From NCBI GenBank assembly GCA_900465675.1, contig UBJR01000012.1, positions 1 to 64,000 on the forward strand: 64,000 nucleotides of DNA, written 5' to 3'. Numbering within the stretch: position 1 is the stretch's first letter; each line of letters begins with the position of its first letter. Positions 8,238 through 16,383 of the stretch are shown in pieces. The notes under the pieces are model-generated. The model was not told the origin of the DNA. It ran no database searches and saw nothing but the letters and a program-made list of their open reading frames with translations. Made by a program: the position numbers and the translations under genes. Source of the DNA: Hyphomicrobiales bacterium. Lineage in GTDB: Bacteria > Pseudomonadota > Alphaproteobacteria > Rhizobiales > Rhizobiaceae.

Positions 8238-10211
8238 TCAGCTGCAGCAGCTTGCCTTGTTCTCTCCAGCGAGAACGCTTGCCCTGTTGATCACCGGCGG
8301 CAGATTGTTCGACGGATTGACCTCGAAGAAACCGGCCGGCGCGAGCGAGAAGCCGCAGGAAATGCAAGGCTGAACCGGAAAGTCTTCGGCGCGCACGACA
8401 TGGTGGAGACCAAAGGAATGCCAGAGCACGATGTCGGTGTTCTCGACATTGCGGTCCTGTTTGACGAGCTCTGCGAGACCATCTCTGCCATCGGAATTGG
8501 CAACGAATTCTCCTGCAGGATAGCGTTCATTCTCATTGAACGGCGTGACCCAGATGTGATTGCGGATGAAGTTGGAGCGGATACCTGAAGGACCGTCGTC
8601 CTGGATCATCGGTGTGACGCAGTTCGGGGCATGGAGCTTGTAGGCGACCGGTTTGCCGACCTGGCTCAGCTTGTTCGGATTGACGACCTTCCAGCTGCGA
8701 TGGGTGGAGAGATCGGCGCGCCGCGCCGCCGCAAGCTCGGTCTTCAGCACCGTATCGACAGCATGGAAGGCGTTGCCATACGGATTGCTGTCGCTGAAGG
8801 GCTCCATGTAGGAGTTGGTTTCGACAACGCTGTTGCCGCCGCCATCCACCGCCATATCGAGGCGCGCGCAGAAGATGTGCTGATGGATCGGAGCGCCGAG
8901 GCCCGGCTGAATTTCCGTCGAGTATTTGTCCGGCTGTCCGGGATGGCATGCATTGGTATTGACGATGCCGGTCGCCTTCATCTCGAATTCGATTTCACCG
9001 GCCTGATCGAGATACCAGTACTGGGCATATTCGTAGTTTCCGACAGTGCAGATGCTCGAAATGACAAGCTTGCGGCCGCGGTGCAGCACCGTCCGCCCTG
9101 TTCGGAAATCCCAGTGTTTCCAGAGGATTCCGGCGTCTTCCTCATGGATGCAGACCGCCTTTTCGATAGTGACGACCTCGCCTTTCAATCCGTTCACATG
9201 TGCGTCGAGATACTGGATCTGGCCGAGGCAATCGCAGCCGAGCTTCAGCGAATTGGTCAGCTTGCCGAAGCCGTACTCGCCGACATCGAAAATGTTCTGG
9301 CGGGCGTGGCCGTAGAGTGGTGATCCGTAGGGAACGACGAGCTCGGCAATAGCCGCACGCCGCACGACGGAGCGGCCGTCAAACCGGATATCGTGAAGCA
9401 CGAGACCTTCGCGTGGCGTAAAGCCGATCGCGAGCGTCCACTTGTCCCAGGAAATCGCATGGTCCTTGATCGTGAAGCTGACGCCATCCGGCTGAACGAC
9501 ATCGAGCGGCTTCAGCGGCGCGTCCGGCGGCGGCAGGAACTCCGGATCGTAATCGTAGCGCGTCATCGGGATTGGCGGATGATCGGTATAATCGTCGACC
9601 CGCAGCACTTCGCCGGTCTTCACGTCGATCACTGCATTCAGCCCCTCGATTGGGTGGGCATAGTAGTTGCCGAACTCATGAACGCGCAGCCAGGAAAAGG
9701 TGTGCGAGATCAGCCTTCCCTCCTCATCTTCATGGCCGAAATTGCCGCCCGACCAGGAATCGACGATCACACCCGTCATGTCGGAGATGCCGCGCTTGCG
9801 GCAGGCCTCGATGAAGCGCGGGTCGTTCTTGACGTTGACCTCGACGCTTATCATCTGCTCGACCATGAAGCCGGCACGCGCGGCCGGGAAATGCGTGCGA
9901 CGGATGATTGCCTTGTCGGCAACAGAAACAATGAGCTGCCAGACGCCTGGGACATCGAGATGGTTGACGTTGATACGCGCCTCGCGCGGCAGTTTTCCGC
10001 CGTCAAGATAAGCACGGTATTCGGCAGGCGATGGCTCGCGAAGGTCGATATTCTCGAACAGAACGCCTGGGCCAAGTTCAGGATCCGCCTTGACGACCGC
10101 GACGGCGATATTGATCTCGTCCGGGGTGAGTGGCGCCAGTGCCTGCAAATGCTTCGGCGGCGGAGGTGCCGCAGCAGGTTTGAGGGTGGCAGGTTTGACG
10201 GCTTCATTCAT
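8238..10211 (-). CDS. Copper-containing primary amine oxidase
   Basis: A 657-residue quinone-cofactor amine oxidase that turns primary amines, O2 and water into aldehyde, H2O2 and ammonia. The self-processing tyrosine is Y393 in CTVGNYEYAQYW (topaquinone consensus TxxNY[D/E]). Copper ligands are H443 and H445 in HQHIF and most likely H603 in GLHHVVRAEDF; spacings of 50, 52 and 210 from the tyrosine match Arthrobacter-type enzymes. A likely catalytic base lies in FDVGEYG near residue 309. No signal peptide is seen, so it is probably cytoplasmic. An unusual cysteine-bearing tail (ASCCS) ends the protein. The ATG follows GAGGACAG. It is next to a polyamine-type importer. Confidence 0.95.
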   Translation of the reverse strand: MNEAVKPATLKPAAAPPPPKHLQALAPLTPDEINIAVAVVKADPELGPGVLFENIDLREPSPAEYRAYLDGGKLPREARINVNHLDVPGVWQLIVSVADKAIIRRTHFPAARAGFMVEQMISVEVNVKNDPRFIEACRKRGISDMTGVIVDSWSGGNFGHEDEEGRLISHTFSWLRVHEFGNYYAHPIEGLNAVIDVKTGEVLRVDDYTDHPPIPMTRYDYDPEFLPPPDAPLKPLDVVQPDGVSFTIKDHAISWDKWTLAIGFTPREGLVLHDIRFDGRSVVRRAAIAELVVPYGSPLYGHARQNIFDVGEYGFGKLTNSLKLGCDCLGQIQYLDAHVNGLKGEVVTIEKAVCIHEEDAGILWKHWDFRTGRTVLHRGRKLVISSICTVGNYEYAQYWYLDQAGEIEFEMKATGIVNTNACHPGQPDKYSTEIQPGLGAPIHQHIFCARLDMAVDGGGNSVVETNSYMEPFSDSNPYGNAFHAVDTVLKTELAAARRADLSTHRSWKVVNPNKLSQVGKPVAYKLHAPNCVTPMIQDDGPSGIRSNFIRNHIWVTPFNENERYPAGEFVANSDGRDGLAELVKQDRNVENTDIVLWHSFGLHHVVRAEDFPVQPCISCGFSLAPAGFFEVNPSNNLPPVINRASVLAGENKASCCS

Positions 10212-10272
10212 GGTTCTGTCCTCAAATTCATGGCCGGAAGCTACGCGCCGCCTGCCGTCTTATGCGTGGAAT

Positions 10273-10293
10273 GGCAGGGCATTCGCGCCCGCC
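10273..10293 (-). other. Intercistronic stem-loop after the polyamine-type binding-protein gene
   Basis: On the minus strand GGCGGGC pairs with GCCC-T-GCC (one bulged T) around a 6-base loop, 14 bases past the stop of the binding-protein gene and before the amine oxidase gene. It probably protects the upstream mRNA or partly terminates transcription. Confidence 0.5.
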
Positions 10294-10306
10294 TATTTTT
10301 GGCTGA

Positions 10307-11344
10307 TCACTGGCGGAGCGATGTCCAGATGCGGTCGTAGGCGCGGGTTGCCTTTTCTTCGCAGGCAGGCGCAAAGACGATCTTCATATCTTTCGGCGGA
10401 TTGAATTCGGGCGATTCACCCGTTTCCTTTGGCAGGAACTTGTCGGAACCGGTGACTGCGCTCTGATAGCCGGTTGATTTCTGCTGCAGGGCAATGTTCT
10501 CAGGATCCATCAGGAAGTTCAGGAACTTCTTGGCGTTCTCGGGATTTGGAGCGCCTTTCGGAACCGCGACATTGTCCATCCAGCCGACCGCCCCTTCCTT
10601 CGGGAAGACATACTTGATCGTCGGCTTCTGCAGGCGTGAGGCGAGCGCCTTGCCCGACCACTGCTCGTGCATCACGGTTTCGCCGGAGACCTGGCGCTCT
10701 GTCGTGCCGTCCGAATTGTAGACCTTGACGAAAGGCTTCTGGGCTTCGAGCAGCGCGTTCAGCGCCTTTAGATCAGCCGGATTGCTGTTGCACTGGTCCT
10801 TGCCGAGATAGAGGAGACCAAGTGACATCACCTCAGACGGCGAGCCGAACATGCCGATCTTGCCCTTGAGATCATCGGACGGCTCAAACAGCGCCTTCAG
10901 GCTGTCGGTCGCTCCCTTATAGACAGCGGTATCGACCGAATAGGAGGTCGTCCCCCAGACCCATGGAACCGTATATTCGGCCTTCGGGTCCCAGCTGCGC
11001 TTCTGCCATTTCGGATCCAGGTTCTTGAAGTTCGGCATGGAGGCCACGCCGACCTTCTCGAGCAATCCCTGCTTGATGAAGATCGGTACGAAATCGTTGC
11101 TGATGATCATGACGTCGTAGCCGGCGGCGCCCGAGCTAATCTTCGCCAGTGCCGTTTCATTGGAGTCATAGGTGTCGATCGTCACCTTGATGCCAGTTTC
11201 GGCCTCGAATTTCTTGACCATCTCCTCCGAGGTATAGTCGGTCCAGTTGTAGATATGCAGGACGCCAGCGTCGGCATGCGCGATGCATGGAGCGACGATG
11301 GCAAGCAGACTGGCGGTTGCCAGCATCCTCTTTGCGGTCTTCAT
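10307..11344 (-). CDS. Polyamine-type ABC transporter substrate-binding protein (PotD/PotF-like)
   Basis: A periplasmic binding protein of 345 residues from the ATG at 11344 (AGAGGG sits six bases upstream; a GTG at 11350 is too close to it). An N-terminal Sec signal ends near AHADAG. The mature protein opens with VLHIYNWTDYTSEE, the start typical of PotD/PotF proteins that bind putrescine or spermidine, and keeps a tryptophan-rich VPWVWGTTSYS ligand region. It is the last gene of a four-gene importer operon and directly precedes the amine oxidase gene. This context suggests that the imported amine is the substrate oxidised. Confidence 0.9.
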   Translation of the reverse strand: MKTAKRMLATASLLAIVAPCIAHADAGVLHIYNWTDYTSEEMVKKFEAETGIKVTIDTYDSNETALAKISSGAAGYDVMIISNDFVPIFIKQGLLEKVGVASMPNFKNLDPKWQKRSWDPKAEYTVPWVWGTTSYSVDTAVYKGATDSLKALFEPSDDLKGKIGMFGSPSEVMSLGLLYLGKDQCNSNPADLKALNALLEAQKPFVKVYNSDGTTERQVSGETVMHEQWSGKALASRLQKPTIKYVFPKEGAVGWMDNVAVPKGAPNPENAKKFLNFLMDPENIALQQKSTGYQSAVTGSDKFLPKETGESPEFNPPKDMKIVFAPACEEKATRAYDRIWTSLRQ

Positions 11345-11365
11345 GTTCACCCTCTTCTTTTTTGG

Positions 11366-12172
11366 TTATTCGTTGCCTTGGCTCTTGCGCCCGAGCAGCA
11401 GCGCGCCGGTGACGAGCACAAGCGAGATACCGAGCAGGATGGTGGAAATGGCATTGACCTCCGGCGTGACGCCGAGGCGCATCATGCCGTAGACATAGAC
11501 GGGCAAGGTGGTCGATCCTGCACCTGAGACCATCAGGCTGATCAGGAAATCGTCCAGCGAGACGACGAAAGCCATCAGCGCACCGGCAAAGATCGCAGGC
11601 AGCAGCAGAGGAAACGTTACGCAGCGGAACAGCTGCCATTCGCTGGCGTAAAGATCGCGGGCTGCTTCTTCCAGATTGGTGCCGAGATCGCGCAATCTGG
11701 CCTGGATAGGCAAGAGCGCGAAGGGGATGCAGAATACCGTGTGAGCAATCATCAGGTTGACCAGCCCGTTGGTCATCCCGAGCGCCGAAAAGAAGATCAG
11801 CGTCATGATCGCAACGATGATTTCCGGAACGATCAGGGGGAGCGCGATCAAGGAGGTGAGTGCCCCGCGCCCCCCCTTCAAGTCACCGCGCTCGAGAGCG
11901 ATGGCCCCGGCCGTGGCAATCACTGTGGAGGAGATTGTCGCGACAATGGCGATGACAATGCTGTTGAAAGCCGCCCGCCGGATATCCTCGTTGGCCGCCA
12001 CTTCGCCAAACCAGCGCAGGCTGAAGCCGGACCAAATGGTCACCAGCTGATTGGCGTTGAATGCGTAGACGACCAGAATGGCCAGCGGCAGATAGAGAAA
12101 GATCAGAATGGCGGCCGTGAAAGGGCCGAAACCCGGCGTATGACGCCAGTCGAATGGACGCTGCGTCTTCAT
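11366..12172 (-). CDS. ABC transporter permease (PotC-like)
   Basis: A 268-residue inner-membrane permease with about six transmembrane segments. The EAA loop that docks the ATPase reads NLEEAARDLYASEWQLFRCV near residues 165-185. Its ATG overlaps the stop codon of the neighbouring permease gene by four bases (ATGA type), indicating coupled translation. With the partner permease it forms the membrane channel for the polyamine-like substrate. The substrate is inferred from the binding protein and the adjacent amine oxidase. Confidence 0.9.
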   Translation of the reverse strand: MKTQRPFDWRHTPGFGPFTAAILIFLYLPLAILVVYAFNANQLVTIWSGFSLRWFGEVAANEDIRRAAFNSIVIAIVATISSTVIATAGAIALERGDLKGGRGALTSLIALPLIVPEIIVAIMTLIFFSALGMTNGLVNLMIAHTVFCIPFALLPIQARLRDLGTNLEEAARDLYASEWQLFRCVTFPLLLPAIFAGALMAFVVSLDDFLISLMVSGAGSTTLPVYVYGMMRLGVTPEVNAISTILLGISLVLVTGALLLGRKSQGNE

Positions 12173-13038
12173 AGCCGCGCCTCCTCGGCCTTTCTGGACC
12201 GGACTAGGAAGATTGCCAGAACAGCGATCGTCACCAGGATCGAAAGGGCAGCGCCGAATGGCCAGTTGCGCGATGAGGTGAACTGCATCTGCACCAGGCT
12301 GCCGACAAGGAGCTTCTTCCCGCCGCCGAGAAGATCAGGGGCCAGGAACGAGCCGAGTGATGGTGCAAAGACAAGGCTGGCGCCGACGAGAACACCGGGC
12401 TTTGCCAGCGGCCAGACAACCCGGTGAAAAACGGCGATCCGGCTGGCGTAGAGATCATAGGCTGCCTCGATCAGCCGCGGGTCGATCCGCTCCAGCGTCG
12501 AATAGACCGGCAGAACCATGAAGGGCAGAAAGGTATAGACGAGCCCGAGCAGGATCGAGCCGTCGTTGTAGAGCAGCGGCAAGGGCGTCGAGATCACCCC
12601 GGCAGCCTTGAGAAGGCCATTTGCCAAACCCTCGTCCCGCAGGATCAACACCCAGCAATAGGTCCTGATCAGCGTGTTGATCCAGAATGGCAAGGTGACG
12701 AGAAAAAGCAGCGTCCGGCGGCGGTTCTCAGACTGGCGAACCAGGTACCAGGCAACCGGAAAGCCGAGCAGCATACAGATCGCCGTCGTCAGGCCCGCCA
12801 GATAGACCGACCGCAGGCTGATGATCACATAGCTCCAGGAAAACAGCAGCGTATCATCGAAATCGCGCTGGAAGAGGAACTGCACATAGGCATCCAGCGT
12901 CAACGGCATGTCGACGCCGCCATAGGGGTTGGCAGTCATGAAGGAATAGGCGACGGCCACCAGCAACGGCAGCACCATGAAGATGCCGATGACCAGGACG
13001 GCCGGGGCAGCGAGCGTCAATGTGCGCTGTGTGTTCAT
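12169..13038 (-). CDS. ABC transporter permease (PotB-like)
   Basis: A 289-residue permease with an N-terminal membrane anchor followed by five further hydrophobic segments. The EAA motif is at about residues 190-210 (LIEAAYDLYASRIAVFHRVV), followed by LAKPGVLVGASLVF. It belongs to the PotB/PotH group of the spermidine/putrescine importer family. It begins eleven bases after the ATPase gene and overlaps the following permease gene, so ATPase, both permeases and binding protein form one operon. Confidence 0.9.
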   Translation of the reverse strand: MNTQRTLTLAAPAVLVIGIFMVLPLLVAVAYSFMTANPYGGVDMPLTLDAYVQFLFQRDFDDTLLFSWSYVIISLRSVYLAGLTTAICMLLGFPVAWYLVRQSENRRRTLLFLVTLPFWINTLIRTYCWVLILRDEGLANGLLKAAGVISTPLPLLYNDGSILLGLVYTFLPFMVLPVYSTLERIDPRLIEAAYDLYASRIAVFHRVVWPLAKPGVLVGASLVFAPSLGSFLAPDLLGGGKKLLVGSLVQMQFTSSRNWPFGAALSILVTIAVLAIFLVRSRKAEEARL

Positions 13039-13049
13039 CCGCCCTCTCC

Positions 13050-14060
13050 CTAGTTCGTCAGATGCCGTTCGGCATCGCTCGACCAGTCCAGCACCACGGC
13101 CTGCCCGGCGGCCAGGCCATCCACCGACTGGCGGGTGCGGCTGCGCAGCCGATCACCGTTCTCGATGACGATTTCGTAGAGCGTATCGAGCCCGAGATAG
13201 GTCACTGCGGTGACCGTGCCACGGATCCGCCCCGCCGAGCCGCTAGCCGGCGCCGAGACCGCGATCCTTTCCGGCCGCACCGCGATCAGAATGTCGTTGC
13301 CGCGGCCGATCATGGCGCCGGGCAAGACATTAGATTCGCCGATGAAATCAGCCACGAAGCGGCTCTTCGGATTGTCGTAGATCTCGCGCGGCTCGCCGAT
13401 CTGCAGCACGCGGCCGGCCGACATCACGGCGATATGGTCGGACATCGCCAACGCTTCTTCCTGGTCATGGGTGACGAGGACGAAGGTAATGCCGGTTTCC
13501 CGCTGCAGCCGCTTCAACTCGCTCTGCATTTCCTTGCGCAATTTCAGGTCAAGGGCGCTCAGCGGCTCGTCGAGCAGCAACACTTTGGGCCGCGGTGCAA
13601 GCGCCCTCGCCAGGGCCACACGCTGCTGCTGCCCCCCGGAGAGCTGGCGAGGCAATCTCGCCGCCATGGTTTCGAGCCGCACCAGCCGCAGCACCTCCGC
13701 AACGCGAAGATCCCGTTCAGCCTTGGGCACCTTTTGCATCTGCAGTCCAAAACCAACGTTTTCGGCGACGGTCATGTGCGGAAAGAGGGCATAGCTCTGG
13801 AAAACCGTATTCACCGGCCGCTTCTGCGGCGGCAAGAAAGAGGAGTCCGCCCCCTCTATCCGGACTGTTCCGACGGTCGGAAGTTCGAAACCGGCAATAA
13901 TGCGCAAAAGTGTTGTCTTACCGCAGCCGGAGGGGCCAAGCAGCGTGAAGAACTCGCGGTCCTGGATTTGTAGGCTCACCCCGTCCAGAGCCGTGGACGC
14001 GCCAGCGCCCTTCGTAGGAAACGATTTTGAGACATTCTCGATGGTGATCATCGCTCGCAA
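13050..14060 (-). CDS. ABC transporter ATP-binding protein (PotA/PotG-like)
   Basis: A 336-residue ATPase that powers the polyamine-type importer. Walker A is GPSGCGKTT, the signature LSGGQQQRVALARAL, Walker B VLLLDEPLSALD, and the switch histidine is in VTHDQEEAL. A C-terminal TOBE-type domain follows (VRPERIAV). It is the first gene of the operon. A TTG at 14060 has GGGAG six bases upstream; an ATG at 14051 would shorten the protein by three residues but lacks a well-spaced ribosome site. It is transcribed divergently from the ROK regulator. Confidence 0.92.
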   Translation of the reverse strand: MRAMITIENVSKSFPTKGAGASTALDGVSLQIQDREFFTLLGPSGCGKTTLLRIIAGFELPTVGTVRIEGADSSFLPPQKRPVNTVFQSYALFPHMTVAENVGFGLQMQKVPKAERDLRVAEVLRLVRLETMAARLPRQLSGGQQQRVALARALAPRPKVLLLDEPLSALDLKLRKEMQSELKRLQRETGITFVLVTHDQEEALAMSDHIAVMSAGRVLQIGEPREIYDNPKSRFVADFIGESNVLPGAMIGRGNDILIAVRPERIAVSAPASGSAGRIRGTVTAVTYLGLDTLYEIVIENGDRLRSRTRQSVDGLAAGQAVVLDWSSDAERHLTN

Positions 14061-14560
14061 ACCAGTCTCCCAAGCCGCTATGTAACTATTTAGTTATTAG
14101 CTAGCAGTGGCGAATTTACATTGTCAAGTTGAACATCAGAATTTTATTTTTTACCGCCCTCTGATGCGATCGCGTCAACAAATAGAGGTTAACAACATGA
14201 CTCAACCGACTGTTTTAGCGTAGTTTTCGAAGAAACCGGTAAGATTTACCTGCGTCAGCGGCATTGGAAAAATGCAACCAAAGATAAACCGTCGGCAGCT
14301 TCCGTCGGAAGCACCGTTGTGAACGCCTGCCCCTACCGCGTAGCAGCTGCTAGCGCCGGCTTCGGGCAGTTTCTATCAATGTCATCCCAGTTCTGCACTC
14401 ACCTTTCCGGCATTCAAATGCCAGCTGCCAACGGCCGGTTATCCGGCTCTTTCATAGCTTCGCGTTCACCCGTTGCCACTGTCATTCGAACAGTAGATGC
14501 GGAAAAGATAACACAACACTTTTTAATTAAAAGGCTTTTGATAAAGCAGGCCGTGATGGT
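14061..14560. promoter_or_regulatory. Divergent control region between the amine importer operon and the ROK regulator
   Basis: This 500-base non-coding stretch is clearly AT-richer than its surroundings. Two dyads stand out. Bases 14083-14096 have TAACTA and TAGTTA arms around TT, 23 bases upstream of the importer start. Bases 14521-14532 form a perfect palindrome, TTTTAATTAAAA, 28 bases upstream of the ROK gene. ROK repressors commonly bind AT-rich dyads, so these are candidate operators. The two do not share an obvious consensus. I see no credible gene here. Confidence 0.5.
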
Positions 14561-15856
14561 ATGAATGGCGGCATGAATCTTCGCCTCGATCGTGACGGTG
14601 CGCTGCCCGGCACAAACCTGCTACAGACCCGAACGCTCAACAGGAGAGCCGTGTTCGATGCCGTCCGGCGCAGTGGACCGATCACCCGTACCGAGCTGGC
14701 GCAAACGATCGGCCTGACGGTTCAGGCAATCTCGAACATCGCGGCGGATCTCGAGGAAGCAGGCCTGATCCGCCAGCAGGGCAAACGTGCAGGACAGCGT
14801 GGGCAGCCGGCTGTGGAGCTGTCTCTCAATCCGAGCGGCGGCTACACGATCGGCCTCAGCCTCGCCTATCAGCGCGTCACCGGCCTGCTTGTCGATCTGA
14901 CCGGCGCAGTTGTCGCCACCGAAACCCGGATCCTTGGCGAGCGCGACCCGAAGACTACCGCCGGCGTGCTGGCGGACATCGCCTCCGGGCTGCTGGTGGC
15001 GGGGCAAGTGCGGCGCGAGGAGATCTGGGGTGTGGGCTGCAGCGTTCCGGGCACCGTCGAGAACGGCACCTTCTGGTACGACAAGGTGCAGGAAGGCGAC
15101 GATTGGACGAAGTTTCCGCTGACATCGCGTCTCGAGGAACTGACGGGGATCAAGACATTTGTCGAGAATGACGCGACGGTCGCGGCGATCGGCGAGCGGC
15201 TCTATGGTATCGGGCGCACGGTCCGCTCGTTCTTCTATCTGCACTTCAATCTCGGCATTGGCGGCGGTCTGGTACTGGATGGCCAGCACTTTCGAGGGGC
15301 GTTCGGCGGCGCCGGCGAAATCGGCCACCTGATCGTCAAGCCGGGCGGACGGTTCTGTGCCTGCGGCAGCCGCGGCTGCCTGGAGCAATATGTCTCCTTC
15401 TATGCGGCGGCAGAAACCATCTGCGGCCCGGCACGCACGCCGGACGAGGTTTCGGCCGAAGAGCTTGTCGAGCGCTTGGTTGAGGACGATCCACGCCTGA
15501 CAGCGTGGCTGCGTGAGGCGGCGCAGTATCTGCGCATCGCGATCCGCAATATCGAGGCAATGTTCGACCCGGACACCGTCGTCATCGGCGGCGGGTTGCC
15601 GGCAGAGCTTCTCGAACGTCTCATGGATGCGACGACGCCGCTGCCGCCGGCGATGATCCACCGGCATTCAAGCACCCTACCCCGCTTGATGAGGGCCGAG
15701 CACAGCTCGGAGCTTCCAGCGCTTGGCGCGGCAGCATTGCCGATCGCAATCGCGCTTCAACCCAACGTCTCTGGCTTTGCCAGTAACGCTGCCGGCGCGG
15801 CCGCAACCGACAATCCCGCCCTTGTCTCACTCGGCATCGATCTCGGCCGGCGCTAA
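14561..15856 (+). CDS. ROK-family transcriptional regulator
   Basis: A 431-residue repressor/kinase-fold protein. A winged helix-turn-helix occupies about residues 25-85 (TRTELAQTIGLTVQAISNIA), followed by the sugar-kinase-like ROK domain. The structural zinc motif is intact near residue 265 (GHLIVKPGGRFCACGSRGC). ROK regulators usually respond to sugars, yet this one sits divergent from a polyamine-type importer and amine oxidase, so it may sense an amino sugar or another amine. M1 at 14561 and M5 at 14573 are both possible starts. It has no enzyme gene beside it on its own strand. Confidence 0.9.
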   Translation: MNGGMNLRLDRDGALPGTNLLQTRTLNRRAVFDAVRRSGPITRTELAQTIGLTVQAISNIAADLEEAGLIRQQGKRAGQRGQPAVELSLNPSGGYTIGLSLAYQRVTGLLVDLTGAVVATETRILGERDPKTTAGVLADIASGLLVAGQVRREEIWGVGCSVPGTVENGTFWYDKVQEGDDWTKFPLTSRLEELTGIKTFVENDATVAAIGERLYGIGRTVRSFFYLHFNLGIGGGLVLDGQHFRGAFGGAGEIGHLIVKPGGRFCACGSRGCLEQYVSFYAAAETICGPARTPDEVSAEELVERLVEDDPRLTAWLREAAQYLRIAIRNIEAMFDPDTVVIGGGLPAELLERLMDATTPLPPAMIHRHSSTLPRLMRAEHSSELPALGAAALPIAIALQPNVSGFASNAAGAAATDNPALVSLGIDLGRR

Positions 15857-15932
15857 GCCGTTGGATCCGAAGCGTGCCAACAGCCATGCAACGGGTCGAC
15901 GTATAGGCCTTACAGCGTTGCTCGGCATAACG

Positions 15933-15950
15933 AGATTGCACAGCCAATCT
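15933..15950. promoter_or_regulatory. Candidate enhancer dyad upstream of a sigma-54 promoter
   Basis: AGATTG and CAATCT form a perfect 6-bp inverted repeat around CACAGC, about 80 bases upstream of the -24 element at 16027. That distance is typical for an activator of sigma-54 RNA polymerase. No specific activator can be named. Confidence 0.3.
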
Positions 15951-16026
15951 GACGAAAAAACGCGCTGGGTGCGGAAGAAATAGTCAGTGACCGCCGGAGG
16001 CTACGGCAATACAGGCTGTTTTCAAA

Positions 16027-16041
16027 TGGCACGGGATTTGC
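16027..16041 (+). promoter_or_regulatory. Sigma-54 (RpoN) -24/-12 promoter
   Basis: TGGCACGGGATTTGC matches the sigma-54 consensus: GG at 16028-16029 and GC at 16040-16041 are separated by exactly ten bases. The predicted start of transcription is near 16053, leaving a leader of about 23 bases before the ATG at 16076. A small dyad (GTCGAT-TG-ATCGAC, 16042-16055) covers the start region. Confidence 0.7.
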
Positions 16042-16075
16042 GTCGATTGATCGACCAACAATCGATCGGCGGCCG

Positions 16076-16378
16076 ATGTTCAACCTTCTGATGACCTGTC
16101 TTCTGCTTGCGGCGGCGCTCGGCCTCAGCCTGCGCCGCTTTGCCCTTCCCTATCTTGCCCGGCGCGACATCGCCGAACAGTCGGAACCGGTCACCATGGT
16201 TGCGAGCGCGGTTTTTCTGGCAGCCCTCGCCTTGACCGTATCGGACAAGGACCTCTGGCACGCAAGCCTGACGGTCGCGGGTGGCATCGTGGTTGCACTG
16301 ATTTTCGATCAGCAAAGCCCGAGGCTGGCGGCCGTCTTATCGGCAGCCTGCCTGCTCTGCTATCTGGCGCTGCGCTGA
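16076..16378 (+). CDS. Small membrane protein of unknown function
   Basis: A 100-residue protein with three predicted membrane helices (about residues 3-20, 40-58 and 64-98) and short basic loops (RRFALPYLARRD). I do not recognise a family. It is supported as a gene by the sigma-54 promoter placed just upstream and by a purine-rich GGCGG before the ATG. It is convergent with, and only five bases from, the HPP-CBS gene. Sigma-54 control suggests a link to nitrogen, carbon-acid or envelope metabolism, but the function is unknown. Confidence 0.6.
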   Translation: MFNLLMTCLLLAAALGLSLRRFALPYLARRDIAEQSEPVTMVASAVFLAALALTVSDKDLWHASLTVAGGIVVALIFDQQSPRLAAVLSAACLLCYLALR

Positions 16379-16383
16379 GCTGT

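Noticed and set aside
14319..14564. An 81-codon frame in the ROK upstream region
   Set aside because: AT-rich composition, no ribosome site, and it overlaps a palindrome and the ROK start.
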